DNA of 64,000 nucleotides from Phenylobacterium sp. (lineage in GTDB: Bacteria > Pseudomonadota > Alphaproteobacteria > Caulobacterales > Caulobacteraceae), in assembly GCF_019636135.1 (NCBI RefSeq), contig NZ_JAHBYD010000001.1:124001-188000 (forward strand), given 5' to 3'. This document shows, piece by piece, positions 26,561-35,630 of the stretch. The stretch's first letter is position 1. Each line of letters begins with the position of its first letter. The notes beneath the pieces are model-generated. The model saw only the letters and a list, made by a program, of their open reading frames with translations. It made no database searches and was not told where the DNA came from. The position numbers and the translations under genes were made by a program.

Positions 26561-28921
26561 ATGCTCTTGGATGCACGGAACTCGCTGGCGCGAGCCTGGC
26601 GCGGCGGAACTCGATCGAAGAGACTTCTTCTAGGCGCTGCGATTTCGGCTCTATCGGCGCCAGCGTTCGCTAGCGAGGCGACCGGTCCGGGACAGATCGA
26701 GGAGCTCGTCGTCACGGCGCAGAAGCGCGCCGAGAATGTCCAGGACGTGCCGCTCGCCATCACGGCGGTCCGCGGCGACGTCGTGCGCGACATGAACATC
26801 ACCGACGTGAAGCAGCTGACCCGGATCGATCCCAGCCTGCGATTCAAGCAGACCGTCAGCAACGGGTTCTCGCAGTTCCTCATCCGAGGCGTCGGCACCA
26901 GCGTGTTCACCGTCGGCGTGGACCAGAGCGTCGGGACCGTGATCGACGGGGTCACGATCGCCGATACGGGCAGCATCAGCACGCTGGCGGACGTCGAGCG
27001 CATCGAAGTCCTGCGCGGGCCGCAGGGGATGCTGTTCGGCAAGAATGCTTCGGCGGGCGTCGTCAGCATCGTCACGAAGCGGCCTGTGATCGGGGAGACC
27101 AGCGGCTCCGCCCATGTCGAGTATGGGGCGATGGACACCCGCGTCCTGCAGTTCGTCGAGAACATCGCGCTGGGGGACAAGGCTGCGGTCCGGTTGGTGC
27201 AGACCTACAACCATCGGGACGGCTCCATGCGGAACGTCCTCACAGGGCAGAAGATAGATCCGCAGGACGTCGTCACCCTGGCCGCGAAGTTCCAGTGGAA
27301 CGGCGAGCGGCTCGGGGTCTTCGCCAGCGCCGACTACACCGTCAGCGACGACTTCTGCTGTGCGCAGGCGTGGCGGCAGGCTCCCGCCGGATATCCCCCC
27401 GCGCTCGATGCGGCGAGGTACGGCTTCACCATCGGCCCGAAGAACCGCGTGAACAGCGCCGGGGGTCAGTCCTTTGGCAATGCGGACACCTACGGCGGAT
27501 CGCTGCAACTGGAATATGACCTCGGCGGCGGCTATTCGCTGACCTCGATCACCGCGGCCCGCTCCTCATACCGTTTCACGTCGTACGACGGGGACCTGGC
27601 GAGCGCGAACTATGTCGACGCGCAGCAGAACATCCCCAGAGTTCGCCAGCTCAGCCAGGAGCTGCGGATCGCCTCGCCCACGGGCGGCGCGCTCGACTAC
27701 GTGGCCGGGCTCTACCTCTATGCGCAGGAAGCGCGCCTCACGGTGCGCCAGGTTGGCCGTCTCGAGTGGGCGAACCCTGGATCGAGCGGGCAGATCTTCC
27801 AGGTGGTGCCCATCGCGCCCGGCGATCAGTTCGATGCAAGGCGGCACACGAAGACCGAATCCAGGAGCGTCGCGGCCTTCTCGCAGGTGAACTACCAGGT
27901 CACCCCTCAGCTCCGCCTGCTAGCGGGCGCGCGCATCACCTACGACGACCTCGACTTCGACTACTACCTCGACAACACGCCCGGCTTCCGGCTGCTTCCG
28001 GGATCGGTGGTGCTCAGGTTCGCGCAATCGACGGACAACACGAACCTCTCGTATCGGCTGGGCGCGCAGTACGACGTCACCCCCGACGTAATGGTCTATG
28101 CCTCTGTGGCCAGGGGCTACAAGGGGCCGGGCTTCAGCGGCTACACCGTCACCTCGCCGACCGCGGACGAACGCGTCCGCCCGGAAATACCCACGAGCTA
28201 TGAGATCGGCATGAAGTCGGCGTTCTTCGACCGCCGGGTGCTCTTCAACTTCAATCTCTTCAAGGCCGACATCAAGGACTTCCAGGCCCAGGTATCGGAC
28301 CTGTCGAACCCCACGTACAGCGCCAAGGTCCTGAACGCGGCGAACCTTTCCACCAAGGGCGTGGAGGCGAGCCTCGTCCTTCGGCTGACCGAGACTCTGC
28401 GGGTCGCGGCGAACGGCGCATACACCGATGCGCACTATGAGAATTTCCCAGGCGTCGCGTGCTACTTTGGACAGCCGAAGGTGGCGCAGGGTGGTCCCTG
28501 TGTCGCGCCGCCCTCGAATCCCGCCTCCCTGGACGGCGTGTTCAATGCCGATGGGCTGCCACTGGCGGGCACGCCGAAGTACGCCTACCAGATCAACGCC
28601 TCCTACGAGCGCCCGATCGGGAACGGGCTGAGCGGCTACGCCCGGCTGAACTGGGACTGGCAGGACGATGTGAACTACAGCCCCAATGGTGACCCGGGCA
28701 CGATCCAGAAGGCGTTCGGTGTCCTGGGCGGCAGCATCGGCATCCAGGCTGAGGACGGCGCCTGGCGGCTCGGGCTGTGGGCGGTGAACCTCCTGGACAA
28801 GCGTTGGGCGCCGCAGATCTCGGCTTCTCCGGTGACTTCGCTGAATCCGGGCGGCTACAGCCACTACTGGGCCCCGGACTCCTTCCGGCGATACGGCGTG
28901 TCGCTCGACGCGCGCTTCTGA
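26561..28921 (+). CDS. TonB-dependent receptor
   Basis: A 786-residue outer-membrane transporter. The N-terminal signal peptide is long (about 38 residues, ending APAFAS) with an arginine-rich start, TonB box near 46-56 (IEELVVTAQKR), plug with VLRGPQGMLFGKNASAGVV, and a barrel ending YGVSLDARF with the terminal Phe. Start ATG follows GGGGAGGGTCAAC. Only 15 bp separate it from the MFS carrier at 28937, giving an outer- plus inner-membrane import pair. It is divergent from the dehydratase/GMC operon, so all of these may serve one substrate (inference). Confidence 0.92.
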   Translation: MLLDARNSLARAWRGGTRSKRLLLGAAISALSAPAFASEATGPGQIEELVVTAQKRAENVQDVPLAITAVRGDVVRDMNITDVKQLTRIDPSLRFKQTVSNGFSQFLIRGVGTSVFTVGVDQSVGTVIDGVTIADTGSISTLADVERIEVLRGPQGMLFGKNASAGVVSIVTKRPVIGETSGSAHVEYGAMDTRVLQFVENIALGDKAAVRLVQTYNHRDGSMRNVLTGQKIDPQDVVTLAAKFQWNGERLGVFASADYTVSDDFCCAQAWRQAPAGYPPALDAARYGFTIGPKNRVNSAGGQSFGNADTYGGSLQLEYDLGGGYSLTSITAARSSYRFTSYDGDLASANYVDAQQNIPRVRQLSQELRIASPTGGALDYVAGLYLYAQEARLTVRQVGRLEWANPGSSGQIFQVVPIAPGDQFDARRHTKTESRSVAAFSQVNYQVTPQLRLLAGARITYDDLDFDYYLDNTPGFRLLPGSVVLRFAQSTDNTNLSYRLGAQYDVTPDVMVYASVARGYKGPGFSGYTVTSPTADERVRPEIPTSYEIGMKSAFFDRRVLFNFNLFKADIKDFQAQVSDLSNPTYSAKVLNAANLSTKGVEASLVLRLTETLRVAANGAYTDAHYENFPGVACYFGQPKVAQGGPCVAPPSNPASLDGVFNADGLPLAGTPKYAYQINASYERPIGNGLSGYARLNWDWQDDVNYSPNGDPGTIQKAFGVLGGSIGIQAEDGAWRLGLWAVNLLDKRWAPQISASPVTSLNPGGYSHYWAPDSFRRYGVSLDARF

Positions 28922-28936
28922 GTTCGAAGCGCAGTC

Positions 28937-30304
28937 ATGAGCGGTCCGGCGAGCCCGGCGGCGCCTCCGATGCCATCGGCAGGCGCCGGCTACCCCCTTG
29001 GTCAAGCCTATGCATGGTACGTCGTCCTCGTCTTTGCGTTGGCGTACACCTGCTCGTTTCTCGACCGCCAGATCCTGAGCCTGCTGGTGGAGCCCATCAA
29101 ACGGGACCTCCATCTCAGCGACACCCAGATCAGTCTCCTGCAGGGCCTTGCCTTCGCGCTCTGCAACGCCCTGGCCGGGCTGCCCCTGGGGTATCTGGTG
29201 GACACGAGGCGGCGGATGCCGATCATCGGGGTGGGGATCGCCTTCTGGAGCCTTGCGACATCGGCCTGCGCGGTGGCCCGGTCCTTCGCCGGACTGCTGG
29301 TTCTCAGGATGGGCGTCGGCATGGGAGAGGCCACGCTGACGCCTGCCGCGAATTCGGTGATCGGCGACCTCTTCCCGCCCAGCAAGGTCGGGCTTCCCCT
29401 CGCCATCTACAGCCTTGGCGTCTTCGCCGGCGGCGGGCTGGCGTTGATCCTGGGCGGCGCCCTGATCGGCTGGCTGGAGTCGCTTCCGAGAGTCCTGCTG
29501 CCGGTCGTCGGCGAACTCCGACCCTGGCAAGCCGTGTTCGCGGTCCTGGCGTTTCCCGGGCTGTTGCTGGCGGTCTGGGTCTTCACGCTTCGCGAGCCGC
29601 CCCGCGGCGCGGCCGCAGACTTCGACGGGCCTCACCTGACAGTCGCCTTGCGCTACATGGCCGACCACCGCTGGACGTTCCTCTGGCTGAACCTGAGCTT
29701 CGGGGTCCTCGCCATGGTGGGTTACGGCATGGCCGCATGGGCGCCGACGTTCTTCATTCGGGCGCATGGCTGGACCGCGGGGCAGATCGGTCACGCCTAT
29801 GGGCTGATCTTCATGCTGGGCGGCGCGGGCGGCGTGGTGAGCGGCGGCATGCTGGGGGACGTTCTCCAGCGGCGGGGATTGCGCAATCCCCGCCTGACGG
29901 TCGTGGCGGTCGCCACGGCGGCTGCGGCGCCCTTCGTGATCGCCTTCCCGGTCGTGCGGACCGCGGACACAGGGCTCGTCCTGCTGGCCGGCGCCGTCTA
30001 TTTTTCGACCTTCGTGAACGGCCTCTCGCCCGCCCTCCTTCAGCAGATGGTGCCCAACCAGATGCGGGGCCTGACCGTATCGTTGTCCCTGCTCGCCCAG
30101 AACCTGCTGGGCCTTGGGCTCGGGCCCACGCTCGTGGCCCTCTCCACCGACTACCTATTCCGCGACGAGAGCCGGCTGGGCCTGTCCCTGTCGGTGGTGA
30201 CGGGCGTGCTGCTCCTCACGGCGCTGCTCTTGCTTCGACTGGCTTACGGTCCCTACCTCGCCACGCGTACGAGCATCGAAGGCCGGTTCGCGAGAGCTGG
30301 ATAG
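28937..30304 (+). CDS. MFS transporter, spinster-like
   Basis: A 455-residue, 12-helix carrier. Motifs: FLDRQILSLLVEPIKRDL, SDTQISLLQGLAF, GLPLGYLVDTRRRMP and RMGVGMGEATLTPAA, matching the family members at 39694 and 42240. Start ATG at 28937 follows the TonB receptor stop by 15 bp, so the two are co-transcribed. The ribosome site is weak (GAAGCGCAGTC), consistent with coupling. Likely role: moving the receptor's substrate across the inner membrane. Confidence 0.9.
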   Translation: MSGPASPAAPPMPSAGAGYPLGQAYAWYVVLVFALAYTCSFLDRQILSLLVEPIKRDLHLSDTQISLLQGLAFALCNALAGLPLGYLVDTRRRMPIIGVGIAFWSLATSACAVARSFAGLLVLRMGVGMGEATLTPAANSVIGDLFPPSKVGLPLAIYSLGVFAGGGLALILGGALIGWLESLPRVLLPVVGELRPWQAVFAVLAFPGLLLAVWVFTLREPPRGAAADFDGPHLTVALRYMADHRWTFLWLNLSFGVLAMVGYGMAAWAPTFFIRAHGWTAGQIGHAYGLIFMLGGAGGVVSGGMLGDVLQRRGLRNPRLTVVAVATAAAAPFVIAFPVVRTADTGLVLLAGAVYFSTFVNGLSPALLQQMVPNQMRGLTVSLSLLAQNLLGLGLGPTLVALSTDYLFRDESRLGLSLSVVTGVLLLTALLLLRLAYGPYLATRTSIEGRFARAG

Positions 30305-30490
30305 GGTGACGTGATGCTGTGCGCCCGAAGTCCGGGCATCCTTCGCGCGCCTGCGATGCCCCCGGTGTGGCGGCGGGAGGGCGATGGCGACGGAGCGCGG
30401 CGGTCCCGGCCTGGTTGGCGGCGCGCCCTCGCGCTTCGTATGCTGAGACAGGACGCCCCGAAGGCTTCATCGACCCGCCAGCAGAAGCTG

Positions 30491-30507
30491 TGTACTTCGG
30501 GCGTACA
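30491..30507. promoter_or_regulatory. Possible operator TGTAC-N7-GTACA
   Basis: A perfect 5-bp inverted repeat with seven bases between, 23 bp before the TetR start at 30530. Spacing and position fit autoregulation by that protein. Only one copy was seen. Confidence 0.4.
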
Positions 30508-30529
30508 TACCTTAGATGCGCCGCCCCGC

Positions 30530-31165
30530 ATGATGTCGAACGAGCAAAGCCCTGGCATGACGCCGGAGACCCGAAAGCCTCGAACCCGTCTCTCCGCGGA
30601 AGCACGACGGGCCCGTTTGCTCGTCTCGGCGGCGAAGATCGTGGTGGACCAGGGTTTCTTCCCCGTCTCGATGGAAGGCATCGCGCGTGACTGCGGCGTC
30701 AGCAAGGGCCTGGTCTATGCTCATTTCCCGACTCAGGAATCGCTCGCCAACGGCCTGCTCGGCGCGCACCTCACGCAAATCGAACCGGCGCTGGCTGAGG
30801 CCGGCAATCGCCGCGATCTGCTGAACGCCGCTCTTGCCGCGGCGGACGCCTACTTCGACCACATCGCCGGGAACGGGCTGCTGCTGAACATCCTGATCGG
30901 GTCCTCCCACGCGTTGGGCAGGCTGGACACGAAGGTCCTGCGGCAGCGCGACAGGCTTGTGTTGCCGTTGCTGCGGCGGGCCAGGCGTGAGTTGGGACTG
31001 ACCACACGCGAGACCCTGGCGGCCTTCAACCTCATCCTCGCCATTCCTGAAGAGGCAGGACGGCTCGCCTTCACCGGGCGGATGGCTCCGGCCGCGGCCC
31101 GCGGCCTCATGCGCTTGCTGGTGAAGAGCGCGATCGACAGCATTCAGCCGAGTCGCGCGCTCTGA
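30530..31165 (+). CDS. TetR-family transcriptional regulator
   Basis: A 211-residue regulator. The HTH spans about 18-66 (RRARLLVSAAKIVVDQGF, MEGIARDCGVSKGLVYAHFPTQESL). The reading frame runs upstream to 30311, but the ATG pair at 30530/30533 gives a normal N terminus; 30557 is an alternative. Follows the TonB/MFS pair on the same strand by 225 bp and converges with the second TetR gene, overlapping its end by 22 bp. Likely controls the neighbouring transport and dehydratase genes; direct evidence is limited to the small palindrome in front of it. Confidence 0.83.
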   Translation: MMSNEQSPGMTPETRKPRTRLSAEARRARLLVSAAKIVVDQGFFPVSMEGIARDCGVSKGLVYAHFPTQESLANGLLGAHLTQIEPALAEAGNRRDLLNAALAAADAYFDHIAGNGLLLNILIGSSHALGRLDTKVLRQRDRLVLPLLRRARRELGLTTRETLAAFNLILAIPEEAGRLAFTGRMAPAAARGLMRLLVKSAIDSIQPSRAL

Positions 31166-32091
31166 TCGGGCCTGGGCTCGGCTTCCGCATTCCTGACAAG
31201 GTCCTCGATGGCCCCCAAGATGATGGCCAGCGACATCCGCTCGGCCTCGATAAGGGAGATCTTTCCCATGGTCAGGACCTTGCCTGTCCGCAGCGACAGG
31301 TTCGTCAGGATCAGGCCGGCGTTGAACGCGAGTTCCTTCTCGACGCCAAGCTCTTCGAGTTGCGCCGCTGTCGCATAGTTTCCCAGGATTCGCTGGTCGT
31401 GATGCTCGGATCTCAGGCCCCGTCGCACATCGGGATGCGCCAGCAGCAATTGCAGCAACGGGCCTCTGGAGGCCACTTGGTGCAGGTAGCTCACGGTGGC
31501 CAGAGTGAGGCGCGACCATGGATCCCGCCCGAGGCGGATATCCGCCTGCTGGATGGTGTTCATCTCGTTGAGCTCTTGCCTGGCGATATGGACGAGAAGC
31601 TCAGCCTGGCTCTTGAAATAATTGTAGATATGGCCCTCGCTCAGGCCGATCTCGCGCGCAATGCGTTTCATGGTCGCGGCGTGAAGTCCGTCTTCCACGA
31701 TTATGCCGATAGCGGCTTCGGATATTTGGCTCCGCCTGGCGTCGACGGAGAGGCGCGTGCGGGTCCGCCGTGATCCGGATCGCCCTTCCGCCGGGATGAC
31801 GATCTCCTCGGACATGCCTTCCGGCGCGTCGAGCAGCGGCCTGCGGGTTTCCGAACGGCCAGCCCTGACCTTGGACCAGTACCGACCGGACGGGTAGGGG
31901 ATGAGCATTCGGTCGCAGATCTTCGCCAAGGCGCCGCTGGTGATCCCCAGGGATCTGGCGTTGACGCCCAGCGGCTGACGCCAGACCAGTTCATACAGAT
32001 CGCGACGGGAGATCGTCCGATCGCGCGCGCCCTTCGGCGTGTCGTCGACTGGCTCTGGGGACCTGACGGAGATGTGCCACTCCTCACACAC
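31144..32091 (-). CDS. TetR regulator with an extra N-terminal HTH-like domain
   Basis: A 315-residue protein, about 100 longer than a usual TetR. Residues 26-80 (SRRDLYELVWRQPLGVNA, GITSGALAKICDRMLIPYPSGRYWSK) match a small domain known from other bacterial proteins in the form 'LYxLVW..P....A...GVS..ALAK.C....IP.P..GYW.K'. Residues 117-165 are the TetR HTH (ISEAAIGIIVEDGLHAATM, GLSEGHIYNYFKSQ), and the rest is helical. Start is GTG at 32091 with no good ribosome site; a start after the extra domain is unlikely, since no suitable codon precedes Met93. The extra domain may add a second DNA contact. Confidence 0.78.
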   Translation of the reverse strand: MCEEWHISVRSPEPVDDTPKGARDRTISRRDLYELVWRQPLGVNARSLGITSGALAKICDRMLIPYPSGRYWSKVRAGRSETRRPLLDAPEGMSEEIVIPAEGRSGSRRTRTRLSVDARRSQISEAAIGIIVEDGLHAATMKRIAREIGLSEGHIYNYFKSQAELLVHIARQELNEMNTIQQADIRLGRDPWSRLTLATVSYLHQVASRGPLLQLLLAHPDVRRGLRSEHHDQRILGNYATAAQLEELGVEKELAFNAGLILTNLSLRTGKVLTMGKISLIEAERMSLAIILGAIEDLVRNAEAEPRPDQSARLG

Positions 32092-32142
32092 GATCTGGAG
32101 GCTGTTATGAACTCGGGAATGGGATCAGCCTAGCGGGCCTTT

Positions 32143-32205
32143 ATGGTTCGCAAACCTTATCCTTCGGACGTTTCCGATGACGAGCGGGCGTTCGTGGCCC
32201 CGTAA
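32143..32205 (+). pseudogene. IS5-type transposase, N-terminal remnant
   Basis: Translating from the ATG at 32143 gives MVRKPYPSDVSDDERAFVAP and then TAA, followed in frame by Leu-Ala. This closely resembles the conserved N terminus of IS5-family transposases (MARKPYPSDVSDDEWAFVAPYL). The stop falls where Tyr is expected (TAC to TAA). Nothing of the remaining transposase was seen, so it is a dead scrap. Confidence 0.7.
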
Positions 32206-32262
32206 CTGGCGCAGTTGGCTCGGATACGATTATCCCACCTCTCCCTCCGCCCCCGAGAGCCG

Positions 32263-32394
32263 GGCCGCCTGCTCCCGGAGGCCATCGCTCACGTCGCGAA
32301 GAGCCTGGTGAGCGCCGACAACAGCGTCATGCTGGGTCAGGTGGTGTTCGTCGATGGCGGCGCTGAGGTGCTGAGAAGGCCTGACCTGATCTGA
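32263..32394 (+). pseudogene. SDR oxidoreductase, C-terminal remnant
   Basis: The frame ending TGA at 32394 reads LPEAIAHVAKSLVSADNS then VMLGQVVFVDGGAEVL and RRPDLI. The 'LxSxxxxxxxGQVxxVDGG' pattern is the usual end of a short-chain dehydrogenase. No Rossmann start, Tyr-Lys motif or start codon precedes it; the DNA upstream holds the IS5 scrap. It looks like the tail of a gene removed by a rearrangement. Confidence 0.72.
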
Positions 32395-32518
32395 CAGGCG
32401 CAGACTGACGCCAGGTGGCGTTGCCGGCGCGGCGGCGGAGGTGTGAGGCGCATTCGAAAGAACAGGTGAACTCGGCTGGCCGACGCTCCGCGATGCGGCG
32501 AAGCGCCGGCGAGTCGGG

Positions 32519-34843
32519 TCAGAAGTTCTTCCGGACCGTCACACCATACGTCCGTGGATCCCCGAGGAAGGCGCCGAGGTTCCCGAATTGCGAGGGCAGG
32601 ATGCGACGGGTGTAGTCCTTGTCGAAGAGATTGCGGGCCCAGAGGTCCGCACGCCAGGAATTGTCGGGCCCCACGACGCTGACGCGTGCGTTCACGAGCG
32701 TGTAGCCCTTCTGGATGCGCAGGACGTCCGTCGACCCATTGGTGAACTGGTCGGAGACGTAGCGGGCGTCGGCATGGGCGAAGCCGCGCAACCCGGTCTC
32801 GCCGATCGGGAACGAGTAGCTCGCGGAGCTCACCCAGGTCCAGGTCGGCGCCGACTCCATGCGCCGGCCGGCGAAGGTCCGGTTGCCGGCGTCCTGGGTG
32901 TAGTGGACGTCGTTGTAGGTCACCGCCTGCTGGAGCTTGAGGTCGTCCGTGACTTGCCAGGACGCCTCCACCTCGGCGCCGGAGCTCTTCACTTCCGCGA
33001 GGCGCCGCACGATGAAGGCGAGGTCGACACGCTCGATCAGCTGAAACCCCTTGATCGACTGGTCGAAGATCGCGGCGTTCACGGAGAGGCGGCGGTCGAA
33101 GAACTCGCCCTTCAGGCCAGCTTCGTAGGCGTCCGTCGTTTCGTCGCCGAAGGAGAGGTCCGACCCCTTCGGGTTCGCCGGGGTGGTGAAGCCATATCGG
33201 TCCAGGTTGTAGCCGCCCGACTTGTATCCGCGCGAATACGACAAGTAGCCCTTGAGCGTGTCCGAGAATGCGTAGTCGGCGACCGCCGTGCCCGAAAGCG
33301 CGCGCTCCGTGCGGCTGTCCCTCGCGGGGCCGGCGGTGGTGTTCACGCGCGAGTCGAAGAAGAAGCTGCAGAAGACGGAGATGCCTCGGGCGTCGTTCAG
33401 GCGGACCGAGGCGTCGCACGCCGGGTTCTGCGCGATGGAGATGAGCGAGACCGACTTCTCGTTGATCGTGTAGCGCAGCCCGCCGGTCAGGCTCAGCCGA
33501 TCGGTCACCTTCAGCGTGTTGTGCGTGAAGAGGGCATAGGTTTCACCCTTCTGCTTGGCGATGGAGCGCGCGTAGTCGTTCGGCCTCCAAAGGGCGGCGA
33601 TCCCCGGGGCGAAGGCTGCGGCGCCGCCGTTGTAGTCCACGAACCCGCGGTCCATGGCGTAGGTGAAGTCCTGGTCGATGACCTGGTTCGCGTACCAGGC
33701 GCCGACGAGCCAATCCAGGCGGTCGGTCTTGCCCTGGAGTCGGGTCTCCTGCGTGTATTCGGTCAGGCCCATCTTCAGGCCATCCGTCGGGATGTAGGCC
33801 AGCGGCACGCCGTTGTGGTCGAAGTCCTGTGCGCGCCACGCCCGCCATTGGCGATAGGCGCTGACCGAGACCAGGTCCGCCCATCCGAGGTTCCAGTTGA
33901 CCTCGGTGGAGAGTCCCCCGTCCTTGACGTCCTCCTGGTTCTCCCGGCCAGGCGTCAGCCCCTGCAGCCGGTCGAACGGGTCCTTGCTCGGATAGGCTGT
34001 CAAACCGTAGGTCTGTGCGAAGGCCTCGACCCGCGGCGTGTTGGCGTTGGGGAGATAGAAGATGGACGTGCAGCAGCTCTCGTTGCGCTGGGTGTAGTCC
34101 GCGATCACGTCGATCCGCAGGTCTTCGCTGGGGCGGAACCTCAGGCGGCCGCGGATGAAGTTGCGGTCCTGGTTGTTGAGGCCCCGCTTGTTGTTCACGT
34201 CGTAAATGAAACCGTCGCGCCGCTGCGTGATCGCTTCGAGCCTCCCCGAGATCGTCTTGGTGATCGGGCCGCTGACGGCCGCGGCGATGCGGCGGTAATC
34301 GTAGTTGCCGACGGCGCCTTCCAGGTAGCCGCTCACAGACTCCTCGTCCGGAGACGCCGTGACGATATTGATCAGGCCGGCCGACGTGTTGGGGCCGTAG
34401 AGGGTGCCCTGGGGACCGCGCAGCACCTCGATCCGCTCGACGTCGCCGAGCTCGGTCAAGGCCGAGCCGACGCGCGCCCTTGCGACCCCGTCGATAACAA
34501 TGCCGACGGAAGATTCGAGCCCGATGTTTGTCGAGATCGTCCCGATGCCGCGGACCCGCAGGCTGCTGTCTGAGTCGCCCCCCGGGGTCTGCGCATTCAG
34601 GCTGGGCGCCAGCGCAATCAGGTCACGAACGTCACGAACGCCGGAGGCCTTGAGGTCCGCGCCGCCGATGGACGTCACCGCCAGGGGAACATCGATGAGA
34701 CGTTGCTCGCGCTTCGTCGCCGTGACGATCAATTCCTCAAGTTGGACGTTGCCGTCCTCGGCCGCCGCTGCTGCGGCGCTCCCGCCCATCGCAAGCGCGA
34801 AAGCCACACCCGAGCTGCAGAGCAGCTGCGCCCCTCTATTCAC
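32519..34843 (-). CDS. TonB-dependent receptor
   Basis: A 774-residue outer-membrane transporter. GTG at 34843 is preferred over the GTG at 34855, because GGAGGAAGAC, the ribosome site, lies between them. Signal peptide about 1-28, TonB box near 34-45 (QLEELIVTATKRE), plug with VLRGPQGTLYGPNTSAGLINIV, barrel ending YGVTVRKNF with terminal Phe. It stands alone: the IS5/SDR scraps lie downstream and a 335-bp promoter region upstream, so it may have lost its original partners. Substrate unknown. Confidence 0.92.
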   Translation of the reverse strand: MNRGAQLLCSSGVAFALAMGGSAAAAAAEDGNVQLEELIVTATKREQRLIDVPLAVTSIGGADLKASGVRDVRDLIALAPSLNAQTPGGDSDSSLRVRGIGTISTNIGLESSVGIVIDGVARARVGSALTELGDVERIEVLRGPQGTLYGPNTSAGLINIVTASPDEESVSGYLEGAVGNYDYRRIAAAVSGPITKTISGRLEAITQRRDGFIYDVNNKRGLNNQDRNFIRGRLRFRPSEDLRIDVIADYTQRNESCCTSIFYLPNANTPRVEAFAQTYGLTAYPSKDPFDRLQGLTPGRENQEDVKDGGLSTEVNWNLGWADLVSVSAYRQWRAWRAQDFDHNGVPLAYIPTDGLKMGLTEYTQETRLQGKTDRLDWLVGAWYANQVIDQDFTYAMDRGFVDYNGGAAAFAPGIAALWRPNDYARSIAKQKGETYALFTHNTLKVTDRLSLTGGLRYTINEKSVSLISIAQNPACDASVRLNDARGISVFCSFFFDSRVNTTAGPARDSRTERALSGTAVADYAFSDTLKGYLSYSRGYKSGGYNLDRYGFTTPANPKGSDLSFGDETTDAYEAGLKGEFFDRRLSVNAAIFDQSIKGFQLIERVDLAFIVRRLAEVKSSGAEVEASWQVTDDLKLQQAVTYNDVHYTQDAGNRTFAGRRMESAPTWTWVSSASYSFPIGETGLRGFAHADARYVSDQFTNGSTDVLRIQKGYTLVNARVSVVGPDNSWRADLWARNLFDKDYTRRILPSQFGNLGAFLGDPRTYGVTVRKNF

Positions 34844-35179
34844 GTCTTCCTCCACCGTTAAACCGGCATTTTTCGGTCCGCATCCCCGCGCGCTCCCGCT
34901 TCGACGATCGAACTCTATTAGCTTCTATAATCAGACTCACATGCGGATGCAACGCGCATCAGCCTCTATCGCGATGCTCTCGCACGTGCTCGCGCAGGAC
35001 GTGCCCCCACGCACTCATTCAATGATAAGACTCTCTCTCGTCGTCACTGGCCGGCGTCGTGCAAATGGTCTGTCCCCACGCATGGCTAGCCCCAGAACGA
35101 GGACTTGAACTTCAATTATCATATTGACTTGTGCGGGGTATGAGATGAGGTGACCCGGCAACGAACCGAGGATTTCAGA
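34844..35179. other. Divergent promoter region, no gene
   Basis: AT-rich compared with its surroundings. Holds ACTTCAATTATCATA at 35109-35123 (motif 2, copy 1), 57 bp before the start of the small protein at 35180. On the receptor side, GATTATAGAAGCTAATAG (minus strand, about 34914-34931) is an imperfect palindrome that may belong to the receptor's promoter. No reading frame was convincing. Confidence 0.55.
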
Positions 35180-35611
35180 ATGCAGTATGAGTTTGGCAGT
35201 ACGGAATGGCTCGCGGCGCTTCACGGAATCATCGCGGAGCGGACGGCGGCGCTTTCACCCGGCAATCCGAAACTGTGGATGTCGACGTGCGAGGTCTTCT
35301 ACAACGCCCCGGCCCACCTGGCCGGTCCTGACGGCAAGATCTCCTGGAGCTGCGTGATCGCGGACGGCAAGGCCGATTTCCAGCGTAAGGAGCGCGACGA
35401 CGTTCGCTACAAGGTTCTCTGCGACTACAACGCCGTGCTCCCCATGGCGCAATACGACACGCTCGACGACGCTGATCGTCAGGTCGTGCTGCAGCAGATG
35501 GTGAAGGAGCTCCTGGACAGCGGGAACATGTCGCGTCCCTTGGGCGCGCGCTCGGCCGACCCGGACCACTTCCCCAAGCTGCACGACGCGATCGCCAAGC
35601 TCACGATCTGA
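35180..35611 (+). CDS. Small SCP2-like protein, relative of the 17900 gene
   Basis: A 143-residue protein of unknown function. The ATG at 35180 follows CCGAGGATTTCAG. The central region STCEVFYNAP, WSCVIADG and DYNAVLPMAQY parallels the protein at 17900-18322 (SLCERFTDAP, WWFRIDG, DYAATLPVARLVY), showing a shared family. There is no signal peptide or membrane segment. It sits behind motif-2 copy 1 and immediately before a dead AMP-ligase gene (20 bp), so it was probably once part of an operon with a CoA ligase. A lipid- or acyl-CoA-binding role is only a guess. Confidence 0.72.
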   Translation: MQYEFGSTEWLAALHGIIAERTAALSPGNPKLWMSTCEVFYNAPAHLAGPDGKISWSCVIADGKADFQRKERDDVRYKVLCDYNAVLPMAQYDTLDDADRQVVLQQMVKELLDSGNMSRPLGARSADPDHFPKLHDAIAKLTI

Positions 35612-35630
35612 CGCCGACGGACATCAGACC

